Below are positions 25,192 to 35,373 of a stretch of DNA of 35,373 nt, in pieces (the stretch's first letter is position 1; the number at the start of each line of letters is the position of its first letter). Position numbers and translations under genes: made by a program. Source of the stretch: Paracoccaceae bacterium. GTDB lineage: Bacteria; Pseudomonadota; Alphaproteobacteria; Rhodobacterales; Rhodobacteraceae. Under the pieces are notes generated by a model. The model searched no databases, had not been told where the DNA came from, and saw only the letters and a program-made list of their open reading frames with translations. Where the stretch lies: contig PACC02000038.1 of the NCBI GenBank assembly GCA_002699695.2, positions 1 through 35,373 of the forward strand. Direction: 5' to 3'.

Positions 25192-25653
25192 TTGAAGGAT
25201 CAAGAAACCCAAAACGGCATAGATGAGATTGACCCTGATAGGGTCTATGAAACACTAGTGAGTTGCAAGAATAGCTTTTTAGTGGATGTGAGAAGTTATG
25301 CAGAGTGGAACTTTGTTGGCGTTCCTTATTCTTTGGACATGCATAACGAGGTCATATTTTGTGAATGGGCTAGCTTTCCAGAAATGAAAAAAAACCCAGA
25401 ATTTTTGGAAAACGTTTTGAGGAAAGTGAGCCTTCATAAAGCCAAGAATATATTTTTTCTTTGTCGTTCTGGTGCTAGATCCTTGCAGGCAGCATTGGAA
25501 GTGAAAAATTTGATCCAACATTCTCATGAAGAATTTGATGACATTTGTTGTGTGAATGTTAGATATGGTTTTGAAGGAGATCTATCTGATAGTTTTAAGA
25601 GAGGAACTCTTAATGGTTGGAAGTATTCGAATTTGCCATGGAAGCAATTATAA
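25192..25653 (+). CDS. Rhodanese-like domain protein upstream of dnaA
   Basis: This is a single-domain rhodanese with an intact active-site loop CRSGARS (91-97), so sulfur transfer through Cys91 is plausible. The N-terminal half has FLVDVRSYAEWNFVGVPYSLDMHNEV (seen as VDVRSYAEW), typical of the fold, and the C-terminus GWKYSNLPWKQL resembles an alphaproteobacterial subfamily ending GWKxxxLPW. The length is 153. The start is TTG 25192 with AGGAG (25181-25185) six bases upstream. It lies 21 bp before dnaA and so is likely co-transcribed with it. Its biological role is unknown. Confidence 0.88.
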   Translation: MKDQETQNGIDEIDPDRVYETLVSCKNSFLVDVRSYAEWNFVGVPYSLDMHNEVIFCEWASFPEMKKNPEFLENVLRKVSLHKAKNIFFLCRSGARSLQAALEVKNLIQHSHEEFDDICCVNVRYGFEGDLSDSFKRGTLNGWKYSNLPWKQL

Positions 25654-25674
25654 ATGCGAGTTAAAGGATTTTAA

Positions 25675-27057
25675 ATGGACAAAAATTGGCAAAACGTTCG
25701 GGCTTTACTTCAGAAAGAATTGGGTGCAGGCGTATTTAATAATTGGATGAGTTCTCTTCACTACATAAATTGCGAAGAAGGCAAAGTCACATTCCATGTT
25801 CCGAGCAGTTTTATCGCAAATTGGATAGAAACTAATTATAGTGAAATAATAAAAAAGTTTTTTAGAAAAGAAGGTTTAAATGTAGATACCTTGAGTTTCG
25901 AATTTGGAAATAAACAGGGAGAACAAAAAGAGTTAGAAAATTCTGCAGAAGAAATCACTCTAAAAAGAGATAAGGTATTGTCTAAAGCAATTTCTATTAA
26001 TTCTACTGATATTGAACTGCCATCTTCGCCTCTTGATAAAAGGTTTACCTTTGATCGTTTTGTTGTGGGGAAGCCTAATGAATTGGCCCATGCTGCAGCA
26101 AGGAGAGTCGCTGACGGAGGTTCGGTAACATTCAACCCGCTATTCTTATATGGGGGTGTTGGGTTAGGCAAGACGCATCTTATGCATGCAATAGCTTGGC
26201 AAACAAAAAATAGGAATCCAAATACAAGAATGCTATATCTTTCCGCTGAACAGTTCATGTATCGGTTTGTTCAAGCGTTAAGATTTAAAGACATGCATGG
26301 GTTTAAGGAGTTGTTTCGCTCGGTTGATATTCTTATGGTTGATGATGTTCAGTTCATAGCCGGAAAAGAAAGCACCCAAGATGAATTTTTTCATACATTT
26401 AATGCCCTTGTTGAGCATGGCAAACAAATTGTTATTTCAGCAGATAGAGCACCAGGAGAAATTGACGGTTTGGAAGACCGGATTAAATCAAGATTGGCAT
26501 GGGGGCTAGTAGTGGATTTGCACCCAACGGATTATGAATTGAGGTTGGGTATTCTTCAGTCAAAGGTTGAAATTCAAAGTAAACTTCATCCTGGGATTCA
26601 GATTAGCTCTGGGATTTTAGAATTTTTAGCTCATCGGATTTCTTCAAATGTCCGCGTTTTGGAAGGCTCTCTTACTAGGCTTTATGCTTATGCTTCATTA
26701 GTAGGTAGGGAAGTAGATATTGATATGGCTCAAGAGTGTTTAGCTGATATTCTAAGAATATCTGAAAGAAAAGTTACAATAGATGAAATTATTAGAAAAG
26801 TTTCAGAACATTATAATCTCCGAATGAGCGACATGATTTCAGCAAGAAGATCAAGAGTAGTTTCTAGACCTAGACAAGTGGCCATGTTCTTAGCAAAAAC
26901 ACTTACTTCTAAATCTTTGCCTGAGATAGGTCGGAGATTTGGAGGTCGTGATCACACTACAGTAATTCATGCTGTTAAGAGAATTGAGGATCTAAAATAT
27001 AAAGATCTTCAAATAGCTGAAGAAGTAGAAATTCTCAGAAGAATGTTAGAAGCTTAA
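25675..27057 (+). CDS. dnaA: Chromosomal replication initiator protein DnaA
   Basis: DnaA is the AAA+ protein that binds DnaA boxes and opens the origin. Domain I occupies about residues 1-75 and domain II is a short linker. The AAA+ domain has Walker A GGVGLGKT (160-167) and Walker B ILMVDDVQF (219-227). Domain IV ends with the DNA-binding signature GGRDHTTVIHAVKRIEDL (the GGRDHTT and HAVKRIE parts). The length of 460 is typical of Rhodobacterales. AAAGGA precedes the ATG at 25675. dnaN follows after 69 bp. Confidence 0.99.
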   Translation: MDKNWQNVRALLQKELGAGVFNNWMSSLHYINCEEGKVTFHVPSSFIANWIETNYSEIIKKFFRKEGLNVDTLSFEFGNKQGEQKELENSAEEITLKRDKVLSKAISINSTDIELPSSPLDKRFTFDRFVVGKPNELAHAAARRVADGGSVTFNPLFLYGGVGLGKTHLMHAIAWQTKNRNPNTRMLYLSAEQFMYRFVQALRFKDMHGFKELFRSVDILMVDDVQFIAGKESTQDEFFHTFNALVEHGKQIVISADRAPGEIDGLEDRIKSRLAWGLVVDLHPTDYELRLGILQSKVEIQSKLHPGIQISSGILEFLAHRISSNVRVLEGSLTRLYAYASLVGREVDIDMAQECLADILRISERKVTIDEIIRKVSEHYNLRMSDMISARRSRVVSRPRQVAMFLAKTLTSKSLPEIGRRFGGRDHTTVIHAVKRIEDLKYKDLQIAEEVEILRRMLEA

Positions 27058-27126
27058 GGTGGAATTCAATTGAAAATAGGTTAATTTTTGTAGTAGAATC
27101 TGAGTGGGATTAGTAGGCGGTATGTT

Positions 27127-28245
27127 ATGAAGGCTAGTATTGAACAGACTGAACTTTTTAAAGCTATGGGAAGAGTACAATCCATAGTAGAAAAAAGAAC
27201 AACAATTCCCATTCTTTCAAATGTGTTGATAGAGGCTCGGGATGATCAATTATTTTTGCGTACTACAGATTTAGATATAGAAGTTTTGGATAAAGTGAAG
27301 GCAGTTGTTGAAATTCCTGGGGCTTTAACTGTTGGGGCAAATACCTTTCATGAAATTGTTAGAAAACTTCCTGATGGATCCTTAATACAATTAACTGGGA
27401 ATGCAGGTTCTAATCAGTTAGAAATATCGGCATCTAGATCACGTTTTTTTCTTTCTACTTTGCCAAAGGAAGATTTTCCAGTTATGGCTTCTGAAGATTA
27501 TGAAAATGAATTTGTTGTTGCTGCTAAAGTTATCAAGAGGCTTTTTGATAAATCAAAGTTTGCTATGTCTTCAGAAGAGACTCGTTATTACCTAAACGGT
27601 GTATATTTTCATCCATGTGAAGAAGGGGGGAGTCATTTTTTGCGGGCAGTAGCAACAGATGGTCATAGATTGGCTCAAATAGACGTTGATCCGCCTGAAG
27701 ATATGAAGCTATTCAGTGGCGTAATAGTGCCTAAAAAAACAGTTTCTGAATTAAGAATGGTACTAGAAACAGGAAGTGATGACATCACTATTTCAGTATC
27801 AAATAATAAAATCAGATTTTCAAATCATAATTTGACCCTGACTTCAAAAGTTGTAGATGGAACATTTCCAGATTATAAGAGAGTTATACCTGCGAACAAC
27901 GAAAAGAAAATGAAAGTTAATGCAGCAGATTTTTCAGAAGCGGTAGATCGTGTTTCGACAGTGAGTTCAGATAGGTCCCGTGCGGTGAAATTGTCTCTCA
28001 ACTCAGGCAAATTACATCTGTCAGTTAATTCTCCAGAAAATGGAAAAGCGGAAGATGAATTATTGGTTGATTACTCAGATGAACCATTAGAGATTGGTTT
28101 CAATGCTAGGTATTTACAAGAATTGACCTCGCAGGTTGATAGCGAAAGAGTTGAATTTAGCTTCCAATCGTCAGGTGACCCTGCTTTGGTGCAGGATGTT
28201 GATGATACTGGTGCTATCTATGTAGTAATGCCGATGAGAGTTTAG
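27127..28245 (+). CDS. dnaN: DNA polymerase III sliding clamp (beta subunit)
   Basis: DnaN dimerises to a ring on DNA and gives DNA polymerase III its processivity. The 372 residues cover the three clamp domains. Recognisable parts are KRTTIPILSNVLIEA, ATDGHRLAQ and the C-terminal YVVMPMRV, which ends in the MPMR[VL] motif that lines the partner-binding pocket. AGGCGG six bases before the ATG at 27127 is the ribosome-binding site. recF follows after 20 bp. Confidence 0.99.
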   Translation: MKASIEQTELFKAMGRVQSIVEKRTTIPILSNVLIEARDDQLFLRTTDLDIEVLDKVKAVVEIPGALTVGANTFHEIVRKLPDGSLIQLTGNAGSNQLEISASRSRFFLSTLPKEDFPVMASEDYENEFVVAAKVIKRLFDKSKFAMSSEETRYYLNGVYFHPCEEGGSHFLRAVATDGHRLAQIDVDPPEDMKLFSGVIVPKKTVSELRMVLETGSDDITISVSNNKIRFSNHNLTLTSKVVDGTFPDYKRVIPANNEKKMKVNAADFSEAVDRVSTVSSDRSRAVKLSLNSGKLHLSVNSPENGKAEDELLVDYSDEPLEIGFNARYLQELTSQVDSERVEFSFQSSGDPALVQDVDDTGAIYVVMPMRV

Positions 28246-28264
28246 ATTAACTTGAAGGCCGACT

Positions 28265-28273
28265 TGTGGATAA
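28265..28273 (-). promoter_or_regulatory. Perfect DnaA-box match at the recF start codon
   Basis: The minus strand reads TTATCCACA and the complement contains the recF GTG start and its next two codons. It is the second perfect match in the window. Both lie within the dnaA neighbourhood, but the coding constraint and chance cannot be excluded. Confidence 0.25.
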
Positions 28274-29366
28274 CCAGCATTTAAGAAGCTTGAGGTTAAG
28301 AAATTTTAGATCTCATGAGAGGTTAGATTTGGAATTCAACTCAAATTTTATTTTTTTTTCTGGACCCAACGGGATAGGTAAAACAAACATTCTAGAAGCA
28401 ATATCGTTGTTTTCTCCTGGCAGAGGATTACGTTTTGCTAATTCTGATGAATTAAGGGCTATTTCGGGGTTAGGCAATTGGAATGTTTTTTCTTTATTTG
28501 AAGTGGAAAAAGAGTTTTTTGAAATAGAAATAGGTGCAGAAAATAATGGAAAAAAGACTATTAGGGTAGATGGAAAAAGAAAACCTTTAAATTATGTTGG
28601 GAGTGTTTTGAAAATTATTTGGCTAACGCCGTCAATGGATCGTTTGTGGACAGGTAGGTCCTTTGAAAGAAGAAGATTCCTAGATAGAATGGTGATGAGT
28701 TTTTTCCCCAACCATCCAAAAGACTGTTTATTCTATGATCATGCTTTGCGCCAACGGAATCAACTTCTCAAAAATAATGAAACTGATGTTTCCTGGTTTT
28801 TAGCTATTGAAAAACAATTAGCTGAAGTGGGACATAGAATTGATGTTAATAGGAGAAAAGTCATTGATATTTTAGTTCAAGCACAAAATATTAAAGAAGC
28901 GGAATCATTTTTTCCCTACTTGGAAATGCATTTGAGCGCACCAGAAATTTCAGATTCTGAAGATTTTCTTGAGACTTTAGTAAATAGTCGGGCAAAAGAC
29001 AGGATTTCTGGTAGGACACTAATAGGTCCCCATAGATCTGATTTATTAGTAAGACACAGTTCCAAGAATATCGAAGCTAAATATTGTTCCACCGGAGAGC
29101 AAAAATCACTTTTACTATCCTTGTTTGTGGCAAATGCTTTAGCGATATGTAATCAATTTGGTAAACCCCCAATTATATTGTTAGATGAAATAGTGGCCCA
29201 TTTAGATCAAGATAATCTGGGAAACTTGTTTAGTCATTTGCAAAAAATTAAGGCCCAAATATTCTCTACAGGAACTGAGAAACGTAGCTTTCAAGATCTA
29301 AATCTTGATTCTCTTTTCATTGATTTGAGAAATACATCAGAAGGCGTGGGCTGCTTCATTAGTTGA
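28266..29366 (+). CDS. recF: DNA replication and repair protein RecF
   Basis: RecF is an SMC-like ATPase that helps RecOR load RecA at gaps. The start LRLRNFRSHERLDLEF, Walker A GPNGIGKTNILEAI (34-47), the signature STGEQKSLLLSL (about 275-286) and Walker B PPIILLDEIVAHLD (about 302-315) are all present. The length of 366 is typical. The start is GTG 28266, 20 bases after the dnaN stop. gyrB follows after 84 bp. Confidence 0.97.
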   Translation: MDNQHLRSLRLRNFRSHERLDLEFNSNFIFFSGPNGIGKTNILEAISLFSPGRGLRFANSDELRAISGLGNWNVFSLFEVEKEFFEIEIGAENNGKKTIRVDGKRKPLNYVGSVLKIIWLTPSMDRLWTGRSFERRRFLDRMVMSFFPNHPKDCLFYDHALRQRNQLLKNNETDVSWFLAIEKQLAEVGHRIDVNRRKVIDILVQAQNIKEAESFFPYLEMHLSAPEISDSEDFLETLVNSRAKDRISGRTLIGPHRSDLLVRHSSKNIEAKYCSTGEQKSLLLSLFVANALAICNQFGKPPIILLDEIVAHLDQDNLGNLFSHLQKIKAQIFSTGTEKRSFQDLNLDSLFIDLRNTSEGVGCFIS

Positions 29367-29381
29367 AACTTTTGCTAATAA

Positions 29382-32732
<3,351 letters not shown>

Positions 32733-32765
32733 GTATTCTTTGTTTTTTGGAGCAAATTAGATGCG

Positions 32766-32787
32766 AAAAGCCACTTAAGCAAGTGGC
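32766..32787 (-). terminator. Rho-independent terminator of the HU gene
   Basis: On the minus strand GCCACTT-GCTT-AAGTGGC (32770-32787) forms a seven-base stem with a four-base loop. It is followed by TTTT (32766-32769). It begins about 20 bases after the HU stop codon. Confidence 0.7.
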
Positions 32788-32806
32788 CTTCCTGGACATT
32801 CGAATT

Positions 32807-33097
32807 TTAAGGATTTATCACGTCTTTGAGTGCTTTTGCGATTGAAACTTTAACTACTCTATCAGCAGCCTTTTTCATCTGCTCTCCAGTGGCTGGATTT
32901 CGCACCATTCTTTCTGGGCGGGCTCGGCAAGAAAACTTTCCGATGCCTGGTAAGGTTACGGCACCTCCGCCTGCAACTTCTTTGCTAATTATTGCAGACA
33001 AGGCATCTATCATTCTATTTGCTGATGCTTTGTCAGAACCAGTCGATTCTGCTAGATTGGCTACAAGTTGACTTTTAGTCATTGGTTTGTTTGTCAT
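32807..33097 (-). CDS. HU-family DNA-binding protein
   Basis: This is a small histone-like protein that bends and compacts DNA as a dimer. The sequence TKSQLVANLAESTGSDKASANRM (start TKSQLVANLAE), VTLPGIGKFSCRARPERMVRNPATGEQM (core GIGKFSCRARPERMVRNP with the DNA-binding arm) and KVSIAKALKDVI fit the family. From ATG 33097, preceded by GGGTGGA, the product has 96 residues. A GTG nine bases upstream and an ATG at 33082 are alternatives. It is monocistronic by its own terminator. This divergent HU is the type usual in Rhodobacterales. Confidence 0.93.
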   Translation of the reverse strand: MTNKPMTKSQLVANLAESTGSDKASANRMIDALSAIISKEVAGGGAVTLPGIGKFSCRARPERMVRNPATGEQMKKAADRVVKVSIAKALKDVINP

Positions 33098-33235
33098 TTT
33101 TTCCACCCTTTTTAATCTCTTTTTAAGACTTTTGATCTAAGCCTCACTATTGAGTACAACGAATTTGAGGGTAATTTCAATCCTTCTTTTTATTATAATG
33201 TTATTTTTTTCTTCCATTTGCACCCACTGCGATTA

Positions 33236-33261
33236 AATTTGTGATTTTGAAGGCACAAATT
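33236..33261. repeat. Inverted repeat upstream of the HU gene
   Basis: AATTTGTG (33236-33243) and CACAAATT (33254-33261) are perfect inverted repeats separated by ten bases. They lie about 140 bases before the HU start. The arms are AT-rich. A regulator site is possible but no family is recognised. Confidence 0.35.
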
Positions 33262-33399
33262 AGGTTTAACTAATAAGTGAAACTGAGTTTTGGCCATGGA
33301 AATTCGTATTAAAAACGGAGTTTCGTAAAAATATTTACTGCTAAAGAATGGGAATACAACAATATATTTTTTTTTAGAAAAAAATTACACTTAATGCAA

Positions 33400-33428
33400 G
33401 AAAACCCCAGCGAAGAACTGGGGTTTTC
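33400..33428 (-). terminator. Rho-independent terminator of glnK-amtB
   Basis: GAAAACCCCAG (33400-33410) and CTGGGGTTTTC (33418-33428) form a perfect 11-base stem with a seven-base loop. It stands 15 bases after the amtB stop, and the minus-strand sequence continues TTTTCTT. This is the clearest terminator in the window and may also work on the plus strand. Confidence 0.85.
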
Positions 33429-33443
33429 TTGGAGGAAAGGGCA

Positions 33444-34772
33444 CTAACTTTTAGAAAAATCAGGATAAGCATCCATTCCTAATTCGCTACTATCCAAACC
33501 ATTCAATTCGTCTTCTTCACTCACTCTTATTCCCATGATGGTATCAAGTGCATACCAGATAAGAAGCGACAAAAGAAAAACAAAGATGCAGATGGAAGCA
33601 GTTCCTATTATTTGCGCCCCTAAGCCACCATTACTAAATGCAACCGCAAGAGTACCCCAGATTCCTGCAACTCCATGGACGGAAATTGCCCCGACGACAT
33701 CGTCTATCTTTAATTTATCTAATAAAGGTACCGTAAAGACAACAATCACTCCCCCGATCGCTCCTATTAATGTGGCTCCTCCGATTGAGGGGGCCAGTGG
33801 TTCAGCTGTAATTGAAACTAAGCCAGCTAAAGCTCCATTTAAAACCATGGTCAGGTCAATTTTCTTATACATGATTTGGGTTAAAATAAGTGCTGCTAGG
33901 GCTCCACCTGCGGCGGCAGTATTAGTATTTGTGAAAATTCGAGACACATCAGCCGCATCCCCAATTGTTCCTAGCGCAAGCTGAGAACCACCATTAAAAC
34001 CAAACCAACCAAGCCAAAGTATAAAAGTACCTAATGTGGCAAGAGGCATATTAGATCCTGGCATAGGTGTAATGGTACCATTTTCTTTATATTTTCCTAA
34101 TCTCGGTCCAAGAATGATTGCTCCAGCCAAGGCAGCAGATGCCCCTGCTGCATGCACTAAAGTTGAACCAGCAAAGTCCTTAAAACCTATTTTATACAAC
34201 CATCCTTCACCCCACTGCCAAGATGCTGCGATAGGGTACAGGAACGCAGTTAGTAAAATAGTGAAAATTAGAAAAGGCCACAACTTCATTCTTTCAGCTA
34301 TAGTACCTGAAACAATAGATGCCGTGGTAGCACAAAACATGAGTTGAAAAAAGAAATCTGAGCCAGTTGAGTAACCCCCAAGTTCATCAAAACCTTTGAG
34401 TCCTACGGGATCAAGAGTAGCTATAGATAATATTGGTCCCAGATATCCACTGAGCCACCACCCGTCTTCACCAGGATACATCAAGTTATATCCCACCAAA
34501 TAATAAGCGATAGCTGCTATAGAAAACAAAGCCACATTTTTTGTTAATTGTGTAGTTACATTTTTTGATCTTACAAGTCCTGCTTCCAACATGGCAAAAC
34601 CAGCTGCCATCCACATTACCAGAAAACCACCTATCAGAAATAGGAGGGTGTTTAGAATGAAAACGGTGTGGTTTGATACAAGCTCAGAACTCAATTCTTC
34701 CGCTGACAGAGCTTTGGCTGTTAGAGTGCAGGCAATTATTGTTGTTATTAGTATTTTTAATGATTTAAACAT
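33444..34772 (-). CDS. amtB: Ammonium transporter AmtB
   Basis: AmtB is a trimeric inner-membrane channel that takes up ammonium and is plugged by GlnK when nitrogen is plentiful. The 442 residues start with a signal-like segment (1-24, ending LSAEE) followed by about eleven transmembrane helices. Family motifs are GFAMLEAGLVRSKN (about 62-75), FQLMFCATTASIVSGTIAER, GWLYKIGFKDFAGSTLVHAAGA (the DFAGSTLVH pore histidine region) and VHGVAGIWGTLAVA (second pore histidine). GAGGA precedes the ATG. It follows glnK by 45 bp on the same strand and has its own terminator. Confidence 0.97.
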   Translation of the reverse strand: MFKSLKILITTIIACTLTAKALSAEELSSELVSNHTVFILNTLLFLIGGFLVMWMAAGFAMLEAGLVRSKNVTTQLTKNVALFSIAAIAYYLVGYNLMYPGEDGWWLSGYLGPILSIATLDPVGLKGFDELGGYSTGSDFFFQLMFCATTASIVSGTIAERMKLWPFLIFTILLTAFLYPIAASWQWGEGWLYKIGFKDFAGSTLVHAAGASAALAGAIILGPRLGKYKENGTITPMPGSNMPLATLGTFILWLGWFGFNGGSQLALGTIGDAADVSRIFTNTNTAAAGGALAALILTQIMYKKIDLTMVLNGALAGLVSITAEPLAPSIGGATLIGAIGGVIVVFTVPLLDKLKIDDVVGAISVHGVAGIWGTLAVAFSNGGLGAQIIGTASICIFVFLLSLLIWYALDTIMGIRVSEEDELNGLDSSELGMDAYPDFSKS

Positions 34773-34817
34773 TTGGTCCTCGATTATTAGATTATTATCT
34801 TAGTTATTTGATTTTTA

Positions 34818-35156
34818 TCAGATGGCATTCTCACCGGTCTCACCTGTTCTGATCCGTAAAGCATCCTCCACATTCAAGACAAAAACTTTACCATCACCAA
34901 TTTTTCCAGTTTTGGCTGTTTCTGAAATTACTTCTATTGCCTTAAGAGAGTTATTATCTTGAACTACTAATTCTAGACGGATTTTTGGGATGTAATTCAC
35001 TACATACTCAGCTCCTCGATACATTTCAGTATGCCCACCCTGGCGACCATATCCTTTGATTTCAGATACCATCAAGCCCTGGACCCCAATCTCAGTAAGC
35101 TTTTCTCTTACTTCCTCAAGCTTAAAAGGTTTGATTACTGCAATAATTAGTTTCAT
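34818..35156 (-). CDS. glnK: Nitrogen regulatory protein P-II (GlnK)
   Basis: This is a trimeric P-II signal protein that binds ATP, ADP and 2-oxoglutarate and controls AmtB. The T-loop carries Tyr51 in YRGAEYVVNY, the uridylylation site in proteobacteria. GYGRQGGHTE (35-44) and the C-terminal IGDGKVFVLNVEDALRIRTGE (parts IGDGKVFV and ALRIRTGE) are the P-II signatures. The length of 112 is exact for the family. Its position directly before amtB supports the name GlnK rather than GlnB. AGGA lies eight bases before the ATG at 35156. Confidence 0.97.
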   Translation of the reverse strand: MKLIIAVIKPFKLEEVREKLTEIGVQGLMVSEIKGYGRQGGHTEMYRGAEYVVNYIPKIRLELVVQDNNSLKAIEVISETAKTGKIGDGKVFVLNVEDALRIRTGETGENAI

Positions 35157-35187
35157 ATTTTTTTCCTGTGTTAATTCAAGTTAGATT

Positions 35188-35217
35188 ATTTTAGGAATAC
35201 TTTTGAAAGACTGTGAA
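35188..35217 (-). promoter_or_regulatory. Possible sigma-70 promoter of glnK-amtB
   Basis: On the minus strand TTCACA (35212-35217) and TAAAAT (35188-35193) are 18 bases apart. Transcription would start near 35181, leaving a 25-base leader. No sigma-54 type GG-N10-GC element was found between this and the palindrome upstream. Confidence 0.35.
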
Positions 35218-35287
35218 CCCAAGAGAATAGAGCTAAAAAAGAAAGCTAAATGCGTTTAATGCTTAAATATTAACCATTAAATAGAAT

Positions 35288-35306
35288 GTGCTTAATAATT
35301 AAGCAC
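35288..35306. promoter_or_regulatory. 19-bp palindrome upstream of glnK (possible NtrC-like or other operator)
   Basis: GTGCTTAATAATTAAGCAC is palindromic except for its central base. It lies 132 bases before the glnK start and about 115 bases before the predicted transcription start. Its TGC-N11-GCA layout has the size of an NtrC enhancer site, although the inner bases differ from the enteric consensus. Confidence 0.4.
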
Positions 35307-35373
35307 AAAAATTCATTTGTATTTGGATATCAAAATAACTTAGATCTAATGGCGTGAAACAAGTGATAAAACA

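Larger units (their letters stand above)
33098..33443. other. Intergenic region between HU gene and amtB
   Basis: This 346-bp gap is the longest non-coding stretch. It holds the upstream region of the HU gene on the right-to-left strand, a dyad at 33236-33261, an imperfect hairpin near 33298-33323 and the amtB terminator at 33400-33428. I could not find a convincing HU promoter, an ORF with a ribosome-binding site, or a tRNA-like structure. Confidence 0.6.

Noticed and set aside
33535-33984. 149-codon plus-strand frame within amtB
   Set aside because: It is antisense to strongly conserved amtB sequence, and its Pro/Ala-rich composition is that expected from the reverse of membrane-helix codons.
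35240-35275. Sigma-54 promoter for glnK
   Set aside because: The best minus-strand GG...GC pair has 11 bases between the dinucleotides instead of the required 10 and lacks the other consensus bases.

Overview
This 35.4 kb window is a compact, AT-rich stretch of chromosome from what looks like a streamlined marine alphaproteobacterium, probably of the Rhodobacterales (roseobacter) lineage. Family identity of the genes is well supported by motifs. The lineage is an inference from gene content and order: rnd - lptC - lptA - lptB - hpf - ptsN; histone-deacetylase-like - xseB - ispA; mutM - enoyl-CoA hydratase - rpsT - (rhodanese) - dnaA - dnaN - recF - gyrB; the NDUFA9-like gene beside uppP; GST beside queG; rlmN beside an IalB-family gene; and glnK-amtB. 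I see no mobile elements, CRISPR arrays, tRNAs or rRNAs. Nearly all of the window is coding, and only one intergenic gap exceeds 300 bp.

Layout. 1-805: 5' part of dnaK (minus strand, cut by the window edge) with a heat-shock type promoter. 1030-5581: cell-envelope block, with kdsB (KDO activation) facing the lptCAB - hpf - ptsN cluster (LPS export, ribosome hibernation, PTS-Ntr) and an RNase D-like exonuclease. 5728-13785: mixed housekeeping, including an NDUFA9-like protein, UppP, GST, QueG, an SDR protein, two L,D-transpeptidases flanking a CAP-domain lipoprotein, RlmN and an IalB-family secreted protein. 13894-20742: amino-acid block on the plus strand (type II asparaginase, leuC, leuD, leuB, asd, M17 aminopeptidase). 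20720-22787: minus-strand ispA - xseB - deacetylase cluster. 22895-31862: plus-strand replication and repair block (mutM, enoyl-CoA hydratase, rpsT, rhodanese, dnaA, dnaN, recF, gyrB). 31851-35156: minus-strand EamA permease, HU-like protein and the glnK-amtB ammonium module.

How the genes work together. KdsB, LptCAB and UppP serve lipopolysaccharide and peptidoglycan assembly, and the L,D-transpeptidases probably cross-link the wall or anchor proteins to it. LeuCDB and Asd make leucine and aspartate-family amino acids. DnaA, DnaN, RecF and GyrB form the usual replication-initiation gene cluster. GlnK and AmtB sense and import ammonium.

No clearly novel multi-gene system is visible; this is mostly conserved core genome. 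The observations most worth a second look are small: a branched-chain-rich 13-codon leader ORF with a dyad just before leuC, a near-perfect 19-bp palindrome upstream of glnK, a single-domain hibernation factor, possible CtrA/CcrM and DnaA-box sites around the dnaA locus, and an unusually high use of TTG start codons (8 of 39 genes), two of them in TTGA stop/start overlaps.
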